A stretch of DNA of 64,000 bases from Holophagales bacterium. GTDB lineage: Bacteria; Acidobacteriota; Thermoanaerobaculia; UBA5066. Positions 51,825 to 60,738 of this stretch are shown in pieces. The notes beneath the pieces are model-generated. The model did not search any database. It was not told where the DNA came from and was given only the letters and a program-made list of their open reading frames with translations. Each line of letters opens with the position of its first letter. The stretch's first letter is position 1. The DNA lies in contig JADJZB010000020.1 of NCBI GenBank assembly GCA_016719485.1, forward strand, positions 62,001 through 126,000, given 5' to 3'. The position numbers were made by a program, and so were the translations under genes.

Positions 51825-52712
51825 GTGAACCGCAGGCGGACCGACGACGATTCGGGTCTTCTCCGGAGGTATCTCGAGGAGATCTCGAAGTACCAGCCTG
51901 TTCCGGCAGAGCGCGAGAAGGAGCTCGCCCGGATCATCCAGGATCGATGCGCGTCCGAAGGCAAGCGGAAAGAGGCGCTCGACGAGCTCGTGCGGGCGAA
52001 TCTGCGTTTCGTCGTCTACCACGCCAAGGGATTCCACTCCCCCGACGTCCCGTTCATCGACCTGATCAACGAGGGCAACATCGGCCTGATCCAGGCCGCC
52101 AAGAGGTTCGACGCGAACCGCGGGGTCAAGTTCATCACCTACGCCGTCTGGTGGGTGAGGCAGGCCATCTCCCACGCGCTCGCCGAGCAGGCGGGGACGA
52201 TCCGCATCCCTCACAAGCAGGCGGCCCACCAGCTGAAGGCGGTCCGCGCGCGGGCCGAGCTCCAGCGCGAGCTCGGCCGTGACCCGACCCACGAGGAGAT
52301 TGCCGAGCGGACCGGCCTCGAGCCGGCCACGGTGGAGACACTCCTCGCGGTCTCGCGCACGGCCGAGTCCCTCTCCCAGGGAGTCGGCAACGACGAGCAG
52401 GAGCGGACGCTCGAGGACGTCCTCGAGCAGACGATGGTCGCCGCGGCCGACGACGACATGCTGCGTCGCGCGACGGTCGACCAGGCCCGGGAGATCCTGG
52501 GCGACCTGAAGCCGAAGGAGCGGGCGGTCCTCTGCCGCCGCTTCGGGATCCCGGAGGACGGGAGCGACGGTGAGCGGGAGCCGATGACCCTGCAGGAGAT
52601 CGGCGCCGAGCTGAGCCTCTCGCGCGAGAGAGTCCGCCAGATCGAGGCCCAGGCGCTCCAGAGGCTCCGGCGCGGCACCAAGGCGCGCCGCCTCATGGCC
52701 GTCTTCCGCTGA
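51825..52712 (+). CDS. Sigma-70 family RNA polymerase sigma factor (RpoD/SigA-like, short)
   Basis: 295 aa, GTG start. Region 1.2 (L-L-R-R-Y-L-E-E-I) opens the protein, so region 1.1 is missing. Region 2 is clear (F-I-D-L-I-N-E-G-N-I-G-L, then F-D-A-N-R-G-V-K-F and T-Y-A-V-W-W-V-R-Q-A-I), region 3 follows, and region 4 ends M-T-L-Q-E-I-G-A-E-L-S-L-S-R-E-R-V-R-Q-I-E. It is a group 2/3 alternative sigma. Its position just after hspR suggests a stress role, which is inference. Confidence 0.88.
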   Translation: MNRRRTDDDSGLLRRYLEEISKYQPVPAEREKELARIIQDRCASEGKRKEALDELVRANLRFVVYHAKGFHSPDVPFIDLINEGNIGLIQAAKRFDANRGVKFITYAVWWVRQAISHALAEQAGTIRIPHKQAAHQLKAVRARAELQRELGRDPTHEEIAERTGLEPATVETLLAVSRTAESLSQGVGNDEQERTLEDVLEQTMVAAADDDMLRRATVDQAREILGDLKPKERAVLCRRFGIPEDGSDGEREPMTLQEIGAELSLSRERVRQIEAQALQRLRRGTKARRLMAVFR

Positions 52713-52731
52713 CGCCGCGCGCTTCGACCCC

Positions 52732-52737
52732 TACAAT
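52732..52737 (+). promoter_or_regulatory. Putative -10 box (TACAAT), leaderless-type position
   Basis: TACAAT ends 7 nt before GTG 52745, no Shine-Dalgarno sequence. Confidence 0.55.
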
Positions 52738-52744
52738 CGGCCGC

Positions 52745-53464
52745 GTGAGCGAGTCCGTCGAGACCGAGAAGTGCGCCCTCTGCCAGGGCTTCGGGAGGCT
52801 CGAACGCCCGAACGGCACCACCGTTCCCTGCGAGTGCCGGGCCGGAGAGATGGCCGAGGCGCGCCGGAGCGCCGCCCGGATCCCCGAGCGCTACCGGAAC
52901 TGCCGGCTCAAGAATTTCGGGGACCTCCAGAACGACTCGTTGAAGAAGGCCAAGGCGATCGCGAAGCGTTTCGTCGACCACTGGCCGGCCGTCGACGCCG
53001 GCCTCCTCATCTCGGGTCCCGTAGGCGTCGGCAAGACGCACCTCGCCGTGGCCATCCTGAACGAGCTCGTCGACGCGAAAGGGGCGACCGCCCTGTTCTG
53101 CGACTTCTCCGACCTGCTCGACCGGATCCAGGCGAGCTTCGGGAAGGGGAGCGACGAGAACCAGGACGACATCGTCGCCCCGTACCGCGACGCGAACCTG
53201 CTCGTCCTCGACGAGCTCGGTGCGCGACGCCCCTCCGACTGGGTGCGGGAGATCCTCTACGGACTCCTGAACACGCGCTACAACCGGGGCCGGATCACGA
53301 TCCTGACGACGAACTTCGGCGACGAGCCGGACGGGCGGGGCACGGAAACGCTCGAGATGCGCGTCGGTCCGCCGGTGAGGAGCCGCCTCTACGAGATGTG
53401 CCAGCTCGTCGTCATCGAGGCCGAGGACTTCCGCAAGAAGCACCGTGCGAAGGCGATCGGGTGA
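52745..53464 (+). CDS. DnaC/IstB-like AAA+ ATPase
   Basis: 239 aa. A zinc-finger-like N-terminus (C-A-L-C at 10-13 and C-E-C at 29-31) precedes an AAA+ core: Walker A G-P-V-G-V-G-K-T-H-L (~90-99), Walker B L-L-V-L-D-E-L-G, sensor-1 L-T-T-N-F and an arginine finger region R-V-G-P-P-V-R-S-R-L. This is the DnaC/IstB helicase-loader group. The N-terminal finger fits DnaC-like loaders, not transposition IstB, and no transposase is adjacent. Probable role: loading replicative helicase. Confidence 0.85.
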   Translation: MSESVETEKCALCQGFGRLERPNGTTVPCECRAGEMAEARRSAARIPERYRNCRLKNFGDLQNDSLKKAKAIAKRFVDHWPAVDAGLLISGPVGVGKTHLAVAILNELVDAKGATALFCDFSDLLDRIQASFGKGSDENQDDIVAPYRDANLLVLDELGARRPSDWVREILYGLLNTRYNRGRITILTTNFGDEPDGRGTETLEMRVGPPVRSRLYEMCQLVVIEAEDFRKKHRAKAIG

Positions 53465-53468
53465 GCGC

Positions 53469-55733
53469 GTGAGGCGCGGCCCCGCAGCCGCCTTCCTGGC
53501 GGTCGCGCTCCTCCCCGCCTGCGCGCCGAGGCCGGCGCCGGTCACGGGCCGCCCTCCCGTGGAGACGCCCGCGCCCTCTCCGACCCCCACTCCGGCGCCG
53601 GCGCTCGCCCCGGCCCCCGTCCTCAGGGAGATCCCCGAGCCGCGACTCGACATCGGCGTCGCCGTGGACCGCGCCGAGTACCTGCTCCCCTCGGGCGACT
53701 GGATCGTCCGATCGGGAGCCGGGGCCCGGCGGCATCTCGGATCCCTCGCGATCCGGCCCGCGGCGGCCGCCGGTCCTGCCGCGGTGCCCGCCTTCCAGAT
53801 CCAGGCGGGCTCATTCGCCCGGCGGGACCTCGCCGAGGCCGAGGCCGTGCGTCTCGGAGCCCTCCTCGCGCTCCCGGCGCTCGCGGCCGAGACGGGAGGG
53901 CGATGGGGAGTCCGGCTCGGCGAGCCAGGCGGCCGGGCGGCCCTGCAGCCTCTCCTGTCGCGCGTCCGGCGCGACGCCGTGCCCGATGCGTTTCTCGTCG
54001 GTCTTCCGGTTCCCGGAGCACCGGCCCGGACCCTCCTCGTCGTGGGCCCGGCCGGGGTGCAGGAGGTTCCTTCGCCCCTCGAGCTGCAGGCGGCGGACGG
54101 CTCGCTCCTCCCGGTGAACGACGCCCGCTATCGCGGCAACGTGCTCCTCGTCGCGACGCCGCGGGGAACGCTCCACGTCGTCAACCGGGTCGGCCTGGAG
54201 GAGTACCTCCTCGGCGTCGTCCCGCTCGAGATGGGGCCGCGCGTCTACGACGAGATCGAGGCCCTGAAAGCGCAGGCCGTCGCGGCGCGAACCTACGCCG
54301 TCAAGCGGCGCGGCGACTTCTCGGCCGAGGGCTACGACCTCTGCGCGACGGCCCGGTGCCAGGTCTACGGCGGCGCCACGGCCGAGCAGCCCCTCTCGAG
54401 CCAGGCGGTGAGCGCCACCGCCGGTCAGGTCCTCCTCTTCGCCGGGGCCCCCGCCGACACCCTTTTCACCTCGACGTGCGGAGGGCGGACCGAAGACGCA
54501 CGGAACGTCTTCCCCTCGTACTCGCAGGCCGCGTTCCCCTACCTCCGGTCGGTGTCCTGCGCCGGGGAGGAGAAGCTTCCGATCGCGACGACGGCGCGCG
54601 CGCCGGCCCACGCCAACGCGCTCGGCGCGCTCGCGCTCAGGGGCCGCGCGCTGCTCCATGCGGCCGGGCGCCACGGGACCTCGTGGCCCGACCTTAAGTC
54701 CGCCCGCGCGCTCCTGACGGCGCGCCTCGGGCGGACCGCCGGCGCCCCGCCGCGGACGCTCGCCCCCGAGGCGGTCTACGCGAACCTCGCCGGGCTTCTC
54801 GGCGACGACGCGCTGCTGACCGAAGAGTCCGAACGCACCGCGGCGCCCCCGGCGTGGAGCGACGAGGCGCGTCGCGTCCACGCGGCGCTCGTTCGCTTCC
54901 AGATCGGTGGCCCGACACCGCTACCGACGACGCGCCCCTTCTCCGCCGAGGAGGCCGCGGGTCTCTGGGCCTCGCTTCTCCTGCGGGCCGGCGGACTCGA
55001 AGAAGTCGAGGGGCGGCTCGTCGCCGCGCCCGCCGGAAAGCTCGTCGTGAAGACTTCGAAGGGGCGCGAGGAGGAGACCCTTCCGGCCGACCCGCTCCTC
55101 TTCCGGGGCGGCGGCGAGGCGTGGACGCAGGTCGACGCGCTCGCGCCCTCGCCCGGAGACCGCGTGCGGCTCGTCCTGAGGGACGGGACGGTGATCGCCG
55201 TCGCGGCCGTCGTCCCTGCGGCGGAGGGAATCTACGAACGGGAGTCGTCGTGGATCCACTGGGTGCGGCGATTCACGGGCGCCGAGCTGATGGGAAAGCT
55301 CCTCGAGCGCGACGCCTCGAGGAAGGGGAGTGTCGTGAGGCGGCTCGACGTCCTCGCGCGAGGGACCTCCGGCCGCGCGGCGAAGGTCATGGTCACGACC
55401 GACCGCGAGGCGTTCGACCTCTCGGGCCTCGAGGTGCGGTTCGCCCTCGGCATCCCCGAGACGCTCTTTACGCTCGTCACCGGAAAGGACGAGACGGGAG
55501 CGCCCGTCCACACGTTCTTCGGCCGCGGCTGGGGGCACGGCGTCGGCCTCTGCCAGACGGGGACGTTCGGGATGGCGCTGGCCGGCCGGACACACGGCGA
55601 GATCCTCGCGGCCTACTACCCCGGGACCGTCCTCGGGCCCTGGCCCGTGCCCGCGCAGGTCCCCGAGCCAGGGCCGGGCGCGGCTCCGAGCCTGGCGCCA
55701 GCGCCGCCCGTCCCCGCCGGCGTGCCGCGCTAA
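53469..55733 (+). CDS. SpoIID/LytB-family lipoprotein with SPOR-like insert
   Basis: 754 aa from GTG 53469, which starts after the previous stop. A lipoprotein signal (F-L-A-V-A-L-L-P-A-C) is followed by a Pro-rich linker. Residues ~100-165 look like a SPOR peptidoglycan-binding domain (F-Q-I-Q-A-G-S-F-A-R-R, R-W-G-V-R-L-G-E). The SpoIID domain (~225-330) has V-G-L-E-E-Y-L-L-G-V-V-P-L-E-M and A-L-K-A-Q-A-V-A-A-R-T-Y-A-V. The C-terminus repeats the family's G-W-G-H-G-V-G-L-C-Q. SpoIID proteins are lytic transglycosylases on denuded glycan strands, so this is probably an outer- or inner-membrane-tethered septal peptidoglycan enzyme. A ~150-aa region without close match sits mid-protein. Confidence 0.85.
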   Translation: MRRGPAAAFLAVALLPACAPRPAPVTGRPPVETPAPSPTPTPAPALAPAPVLREIPEPRLDIGVAVDRAEYLLPSGDWIVRSGAGARRHLGSLAIRPAAAAGPAAVPAFQIQAGSFARRDLAEAEAVRLGALLALPALAAETGGRWGVRLGEPGGRAALQPLLSRVRRDAVPDAFLVGLPVPGAPARTLLVVGPAGVQEVPSPLELQAADGSLLPVNDARYRGNVLLVATPRGTLHVVNRVGLEEYLLGVVPLEMGPRVYDEIEALKAQAVAARTYAVKRRGDFSAEGYDLCATARCQVYGGATAEQPLSSQAVSATAGQVLLFAGAPADTLFTSTCGGRTEDARNVFPSYSQAAFPYLRSVSCAGEEKLPIATTARAPAHANALGALALRGRALLHAAGRHGTSWPDLKSARALLTARLGRTAGAPPRTLAPEAVYANLAGLLGDDALLTEESERTAAPPAWSDEARRVHAALVRFQIGGPTPLPTTRPFSAEEAAGLWASLLLRAGGLEEVEGRLVAAPAGKLVVKTSKGREEETLPADPLLFRGGGEAWTQVDALAPSPGDRVRLVLRDGTVIAVAAVVPAAEGIYERESSWIHWVRRFTGAELMGKLLERDASRKGSVVRRLDVLARGTSGRAAKVMVTTDREAFDLSGLEVRFALGIPETLFTLVTGKDETGAPVHTFFGRGWGHGVGLCQTGTFGMALAGRTHGEILAAYYPGTVLGPWPVPAQVPEPGPGAAPSLAPAPPVPAGVPR

Positions 55734-55755
55734 CGCGGTGTGCCGGTCCGGCGGA

Positions 55756-55761
55756 TAGAAT
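55756..55761 (+). promoter_or_regulatory. Putative -10 box (TAGAAT) of the acyl-CoA dehydrogenase operon
   Basis: TAGAAT lies 36 nt before ATG 55798, with AGGAG as SD. It is partly inside the inverted repeat below. Confidence 0.5.
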
Positions 55762-55779
55762 CGCCCCTCGCGGGCGATT
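55759..55779. promoter_or_regulatory. 8-bp inverted repeat overlapping the -10 box (candidate operator)
   Basis: AATCGCCC at 55759-55766 pairs perfectly with GGGCGATT at 55772-55779 over a 5-nt centre. It starts inside the TAGAAT box and covers the expected start site, a position suited to a repressor. Confidence 0.45.
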
Positions 55780-55797
55780 TGCCCCAGGAGTCCCGAC

Positions 55798-56994
55798 ATG
55801 ACGACGCTTCTCGAGAGCCCCGCGGCCGCCAGCGCCGCCTCTTCCGCCCCGTTCGGCTTCCAGCTCTCCGACGACCAGGTCGCCGTCCGGAAGATGGTCC
55901 GCGAGTTCGCCGAGTCGGAGATCGCGCCGCACGTCATGGAGTGGGACGAGGCCCAGGTCTTCCCCCGTGAGGTCGTCGCGCGCCTCGGGGACCTCGGGAT
56001 GCTCGGCGTCATCATCCCGGAGGCGTACGGCGGTGCGGGTCTCTCGTACATCGACTACATCGGCGTCATCGAAGAGCTCTCGCGGGTCGACGGCTCGGTC
56101 GGCATCTCGATCGCGGCTCACAACAGCCTCTGCACGAACCACATCTTCATGTTCGGCACGGAGGAGCAGAAACGTCGCTGGGTCACGCCGCTCGCCCAGG
56201 GAAAAGCGATCGGCGCCTGGGGGCTGACGGAGTCCGAGGCCGGAAGCGACTCGAAAGGGACGAAGACGACGGCCGTCCTCGACGGAAACCAGTGGGTCCT
56301 GAACGGCTCGAAGAACTTCATCACCCACGGCTCCGTCGGCGACACGGCGGTCCTGATGGCCGTCACCGACAAGGCTGCCGGCACGCACGGCATCTCCGCC
56401 TTCGTCGTCGACCTCCACCAGCCGGGCATCCGCGCCGGGAAGAAGGAGAACAAGCTGGGGCTCAGGGCCTCCGACACGGCGACGCTCGTCATGGAAGACT
56501 GCCGGATTCCGAAGGAGAACCTCCTCGGTCCCCTCGGCACGGGCTTCAGCCAGGCGATGCAGGTCCTCGACGGAGGGCGGATCTCCATCGCCGCCCTCGC
56601 CCTCGGAATGGCGCAGGGGGCCTTCGACTGCGCCCTCGCCTACTCGCGGCAGCGGGAGCAGTTCGGCAAGCCGATCTCCGAGTTCCAGTCGATCCAGAAC
56701 TACCTGGCCGACATGGCGACCGAGATCGACGCCGCCCGCCTCCTCACCTGGCGCGCCGGCTGGATGAAGGACCGCGGGATGAAGGTGACGAAGGAATCGG
56801 CCATGTGCAAGCTCCACGCGGCCGAGGTCTCGGTGCGGGTCGCGAACCTCGCCGTCCAGATCCACGGCGGCTACGGCTTCACGAAGGACTTCAAGGCCGA
56901 GAAGTTCTACCGCGACGTCAAGCTCTGCACGATCGGGGAGGGGACCTCGGAGATCCAGCGGATGGTCATCGCCCGGCAGCTCCTCAAGGGATGA
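55798..56994 (+). CDS. Acyl-CoA dehydrogenase
   Basis: 398 aa. This FAD enzyme forms the 2,3-double bond of acyl-CoA. The FAD/substrate loops G-L-T-E-S-E-A-G-S-D and F-I-T-H-G are present, as is the catalytic-type glutamate in I-G-E-G-T-S-E-I-Q. The segment V-Q-I-H-G-G-Y-G-F-T binds FAD across the dimer. It is close to short-chain or isovaleryl types. The ATGA at its end starts the M16 gene, so the three genes are cotranscribed, although a link between fatty-acid oxidation and the peptidases is not obvious. Confidence 0.92.
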   Translation: MTTLLESPAAASAASSAPFGFQLSDDQVAVRKMVREFAESEIAPHVMEWDEAQVFPREVVARLGDLGMLGVIIPEAYGGAGLSYIDYIGVIEELSRVDGSVGISIAAHNSLCTNHIFMFGTEEQKRRWVTPLAQGKAIGAWGLTESEAGSDSKGTKTTAVLDGNQWVLNGSKNFITHGSVGDTAVLMAVTDKAAGTHGISAFVVDLHQPGIRAGKKENKLGLRASDTATLVMEDCRIPKENLLGPLGTGFSQAMQVLDGGRISIAALALGMAQGAFDCALAYSRQREQFGKPISEFQSIQNYLADMATEIDAARLLTWRAGWMKDRGMKVTKESAMCKLHAAEVSVRVANLAVQIHGGYGFTKDFKAEKFYRDVKLCTIGEGTSEIQRMVIARQLLKG

Positions 56995-58283
56995 CGTTCC
57001 ACGTCCCGCTCGAGACCCGGGTCCTTCCGAACGGACTCACGGTCGTCGTCTCCGAGAATCCCGCCGCCCCCGTCTTCGGCCTCTGCGTCCTCTACCGCAT
57101 CGGCTCGCGCCTCGAGCCGCAGGGGCGCTCCGGCTTCGCGCACCTCTTCGAGCACCTGATGTTCGAGGGGACCCCGAACGCGGGCAAGGGTGTCTTCGAC
57201 CGCGTCTGCGAGAGCTCCGGCGGGAGCAACAACGGCCAGACCCGTCCCGACGTGACGATCTACGTCGTCGACGCCCCGTCCTCGGCCCTCGACAGGATCC
57301 TCTTCCTCGAGGCCGACCGGATGGCCGCGCTCGCCTTCGGGCAGGAGTCGCTCGACAACCAGCGCGACGTCGTGAAGGAGGAGATCCGGGTCAACGTCCA
57401 GAACGATCCGTACGGCCTCTTCGAGTACGGCGAGCTGCCGCAGGCGCTCTTCGACAAGTGGGAGAACGCCCACGACGGCTACGGCGATTTCCACGACCTC
57501 GACGCGGCGACGCTCGGGGACGTCGAGAGCTTCTTCGCGGCCTTCTACCGCCCGAACAACGCGATCCTCGCGGTGGCGGGACACGTCGCGGCGGCCGACG
57601 TCTTCGAGAAGGCCGAGAGGCTCTTCGGCGGGATTCCGGCGGCGCGCCTGCCGCCGCGTCCCGACCTTTCCGAGCCGGCGCGTACGGGGCCGGTGCTCCT
57701 CGTGAAGGAGGCGCCGCTCGCGCGCACTCCCGCGATCGCCATGGCGTGGCGGATGCCGGAACGGACTCACGCCGACGCGATCCCGCTCCTCGTCCTGGGC
57801 GAGCTCCTCCACAACGGGCGCGCCTCGCGCCTGTACAGCGGCCTCGTCGAGGGACGCCAGATCGCCACCGACCTCTCGGGCGGCTTCAACCCGTTCCAGG
57901 GAGGGACCTGGTACGACGGGGCCACGCTGTTCCTCTCGCGGCTCGGCTACCGGCGCGACGTCTCCGAGACGACGGTCCTGGCCGCCTTCGACGAAGAGGT
58001 CGCGCGGATCGCGCGCGACGGTGTCGGCGAGGGCGAGCTCGCGCGCGTGAAGACGAAGGTCCTCACCGACTGGTATGCGGGTCTCGAGCCCCGCCTCGGC
58101 CTCGCCGTCGAGCTGGCGCAGGCGGTCGCCTTCTCCGACGCCCCCGAGTCGCTTCTCGAGTTTCCCGGACAGATCGAAGCCGTCACGAGCGAAGAGCTCC
58201 GGCGATCCGCCGCCTGGCTCGATCCACGGACGCGAGCTGCGATCGTGAAGGTCCCGCCGAGGGAAGACAAGGTGGCGAAGTGA
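56991..58283 (+). CDS. M16 zinc peptidase, catalytic subunit
   Basis: 430 aa, ATG in ATGA of the preceding gene. The inverted zinc motif H51-L-F-E54-H55 is intact, with a downstream glutamate in V-V-K-E-E-I-R-V-N. It is the active partner of a M16B pair (mitochondrial-processing-peptidase-like). No signal peptide is seen in the first 30 residues, so cytoplasmic or possibly exported by another route. Overlaps the second subunit (GTGA). Confidence 0.88.
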   Translation: MTFHVPLETRVLPNGLTVVVSENPAAPVFGLCVLYRIGSRLEPQGRSGFAHLFEHLMFEGTPNAGKGVFDRVCESSGGSNNGQTRPDVTIYVVDAPSSALDRILFLEADRMAALAFGQESLDNQRDVVKEEIRVNVQNDPYGLFEYGELPQALFDKWENAHDGYGDFHDLDAATLGDVESFFAAFYRPNNAILAVAGHVAAADVFEKAERLFGGIPAARLPPRPDLSEPARTGPVLLVKEAPLARTPAIAMAWRMPERTHADAIPLLVLGELLHNGRASRLYSGLVEGRQIATDLSGGFNPFQGGTWYDGATLFLSRLGYRRDVSETTVLAAFDEEVARIARDGVGEGELARVKTKVLTDWYAGLEPRLGLAVELAQAVAFSDAPESLLEFPGQIEAVTSEELRRSAAWLDPRTRAAIVKVPPREDKVAK

Positions 58284-59629
58284 GCTCCTTGGAGTGCCTT
58301 CCGCCCCTCGGGCCGCCGAGGCCCGTCCCGGCGCCACGCGTCGATAGGGCGGTGCTGCCGAACGGCCTCGCTGTGCAGGTCGTCCCGTACGCGGGGGTCC
58401 CGCTCGTGTCCGTCCGCCTCGTCACGCGCGGCGGACTGTCGGACGACCCAGCCGGATCTCCCGGCCTCGCGCGCCTCCTCGCCGCCAGCCTCCGCGAGGG
58501 GACGACGACGCGCACGAGCGCCGTCCTGGCCGAGCTCGCCCAGGAAGCGGGAGGCGACCTCTCGGCCGGAGCCGGGCCCGACTCCCTGTCGATCGGTGCG
58601 TCCGGCCTCGCGGCGAGAGTCCCCCTCCTCCTCGACCTCGTCGCCGACCTGGCGACGTGCCCCGCGTTTCCCGCGGACGGGGTCGCGCGGGTGAAAGACC
58701 TGGTTCACGAAGACCTCGAGACGAGCGAGTCGGAGCCTTCCTACCTCGCCGTCCGAGCTTTCGCCCGTGCGCTCTACGGGAGCCATCCCTACGGGACGAT
58801 CTCGCCCACCTCGGCGTCGATCGACGCCGTCACGCCCGAGCTCCTCGCCGCCGAGGCCCTGCGGCGCCTTCGCCCCGAGAGGTCGCTCCTGCTCGTCGCG
58901 GGCGACGTCGACCCGGCCGCCGTCCACGCCGAGGCGGCACGCCTCTTCATCGGCTGGCGTGGCGCGGGTGAGCCGCCCGCCTCCGTTCCGGCCCCCGCCG
59001 CGCCCATCGGGCCGCGCCGCATCCTCGTACTCGACCGCCCCGGCTCCGTCCAGACGAACCTCCTCGTCGGAAACCTCGGCTTCCCGCGGACCGATCCCGA
59101 CGCCCACCCGCTCGAGCTCGCCATGACGATCTACGGCGGCTCGTTCACGTCGCGCCTCGTCCAGAACCTGCGCGAGGAGAAGGGCTACACCTACTCGCCC
59201 GGCGCCGGCGCGAGCTGGCTCGCCGGCTGCGGCACGGTCCGTTCCTACGCGGCGGTGCGCACCGAGGTGACGGGCGCCGCCCTGAACGAGATCCTCTACG
59301 AGATGGAGAGGATGGCGACGACCCAGGCCACCGACGAGGAGATGGAGCGCGCCTTCCGGCGCGACGCCGGCTCCCTGGCGATCTCCCTCCAGACCGCCGC
59401 AGGCGTGGCCGACGAAGTCGCGCGCCTCTGGGTCCTCGGCCTCCCGCCGGAAGAGATCGGCCGCGAGGTGGACGAGCTCGCCAGGGTCACGAAGGCCGAC
59501 GTGCGGCGCGCCTCCCGCCGCGTTTTCGGCACGGGCGCAGCCCGCATCGTCGCCGTCGGCGACGCTGCGGCGATCCGGGAAGAACTGGGGACGTTCGGGG
59601 AGCTCGAGGAGGTTTCGGCGGGGAAGTGA
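58280..59629 (+). CDS. M16 peptidase-like, non-catalytic partner
   Basis: 449 aa, GTG start coupled to the previous stop. The fold matches the first M16 protein, but the site that should read H-x-x-E-H is L-A-R-L-L-A-A-S-L-R-E-G, without zinc ligands. The R/Y pair of this subunit type is kept in F-T-S-R-L-V-Q-N-L-R-E-E-K-G-Y-T-Y. It most likely forms a heterodimer with the upstream active protein, as in other bacterial M16B pairs. It is convergent with corA across 12 nt. Confidence 0.88.
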   Translation: MSSLECLPPLGPPRPVPAPRVDRAVLPNGLAVQVVPYAGVPLVSVRLVTRGGLSDDPAGSPGLARLLAASLREGTTTRTSAVLAELAQEAGGDLSAGAGPDSLSIGASGLAARVPLLLDLVADLATCPAFPADGVARVKDLVHEDLETSESEPSYLAVRAFARALYGSHPYGTISPTSASIDAVTPELLAAEALRRLRPERSLLLVAGDVDPAAVHAEAARLFIGWRGAGEPPASVPAPAAPIGPRRILVLDRPGSVQTNLLVGNLGFPRTDPDAHPLELAMTIYGGSFTSRLVQNLREEKGYTYSPGAGASWLAGCGTVRSYAAVRTEVTGAALNEILYEMERMATTQATDEEMERAFRRDAGSLAISLQTAAGVADEVARLWVLGLPPEEIGREVDELARVTKADVRRASRRVFGTGAARIVAVGDAAAIREELGTFGELEEVSAGK

Positions 59630-59641
59630 GGCGCGCCGCCG

Positions 59642-60613
59642 TCAGATCCAGCGCCGCCGCCGGAAGAAGTAGAGCATCCCCACCGTGATCAGGATCCAGA
59701 AGCCCCAGAGCGCCGGGTAGAACCAGCGGATCTTCAGCTCCGGGAGGAACTCGAAGTTCATTCCGTAGACGCCCGCGATGAAGGTGAGGGGCATCCAGAT
59801 CGCCGAGAAGATCGTGAGGACCTTCACGATCTCGTTCAGCCGGTTCGAGGAGACGGAGAGCTGGGCCTCGAGGGCGCCGCTCGCGAGGTCCGTCAGGACC
59901 ATCGTCGTCTCCTCCATCCGCGCCACGTGGTCGTAGACGTCGCGAAAGTAGTGCGACGTGCGCTCCTCGATGAAGGGGAGGTCGCGGCGGGCGAGGCGGC
60001 CCAGCATCTCGCGCTGCGGGGCGACGAGGCGCCGGATCGTCAGGAGGTGCCGCTTGAGCATCAGCAGCTCCTGCAGGACCTCGCTGGCCGGCTCGCCGGA
60101 GAAGACCGCCTCCTCCAGCGCCTCGAGACGCTCCTCGAAGCGGTCGAGGATGGGCAGGATCTCGTCCATCATCCGGTCGACGAGGGCGTGGAGGACCCGG
60201 TCCATCTGGCTCTCCATCGGCAGGTCCTTCTCGAGGACGAGCTTGCTGACCTCGCGGCAGGCCGCAACGGGGCGCCTGTGGACGGTGACGAGGAAGCCGG
60301 GCCCGAGGTAGACGGCGAGCTTGTAGCTGTCGAGCTCGAGTCCTTCCTCCGTGGGGCGCAGGCCCCGGAAGAGGAGGAAGAGGTATCCCCCGAACTCCTC
60401 CACCTTCGGCGGCTGGACGGGGGTCAGCGCGTCCTCCACGGTGAGGTGGTGGAAGCCGCAGACGTCGGCCAGCTCGCGCGCTTCCTCGTCCGTCGGGTTC
60501 TCCACGTCGACCCAGATGGAGCGTCCGGCGAGGCCGGGCCAGGCGGAGGCGAGGCTCGCGTGCTCGAGGAGGCAGAGCCCCTTCTCGTCCTCGTAGAGGT
60601 GTACGGTCATCAT
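59642..60613 (-). CDS. corA: CorA-family magnesium/divalent cation transporter
   Basis: 323 aa from ATG 60613 (or the next ATG, 60610). The long N-terminal cytoplasmic domain is helical, and the pore ends with the signature Y-G-M-N-F-E-F and two helices (I-F-S-A-I-W-M-P-L-T-F-I-A-G and F-W-I-L-I-T-V-G-M-L-Y-F-F). Length fits. It imports Mg2+ or Co2+/Ni2+ across the inner membrane. TACACT 7 nt before the ATG makes it a leaderless-type gene. It diverges from murG. Confidence 0.92.
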   Translation of the reverse strand: MMTVHLYEDEKGLCLLEHASLASAWPGLAGRSIWVDVENPTDEEARELADVCGFHHLTVEDALTPVQPPKVEEFGGYLFLLFRGLRPTEEGLELDSYKLAVYLGPGFLVTVHRRPVAACREVSKLVLEKDLPMESQMDRVLHALVDRMMDEILPILDRFEERLEALEEAVFSGEPASEVLQELLMLKRHLLTIRRLVAPQREMLGRLARRDLPFIEERTSHYFRDVYDHVARMEETTMVLTDLASGALEAQLSVSSNRLNEIVKVLTIFSAIWMPLTFIAGVYGMNFEFLPELKIRWFYPALWGFWILITVGMLYFFRRRRWI

Positions 60614-60620
60614 CGGGGCA

Positions 60621-60626
60621 AGTGTA
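60621..60626 (-). promoter_or_regulatory. Putative -10 box (TACACT), leaderless-type position
   Basis: Minus-strand TACACT ends 7 nt before ATG 60613 of corA. Confidence 0.45.
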
Positions 60627-60738
60627 GCCGCGCGGCGCACCCCGCGGCCGTCCGGAATAGGGGTGAGAATGCGGACGGGGCAGGGACCGGCGCGACGCGG
60701 CGCCCCGGATGCTCCAGAATCCGGCGGAGGCGCGACGT

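Noticed and set aside
52745..53464. IstB of an IS21-type insertion sequence
   Set aside because: No istA transposase, no terminal repeats and an N-terminal zinc-finger typical of helicase loaders.
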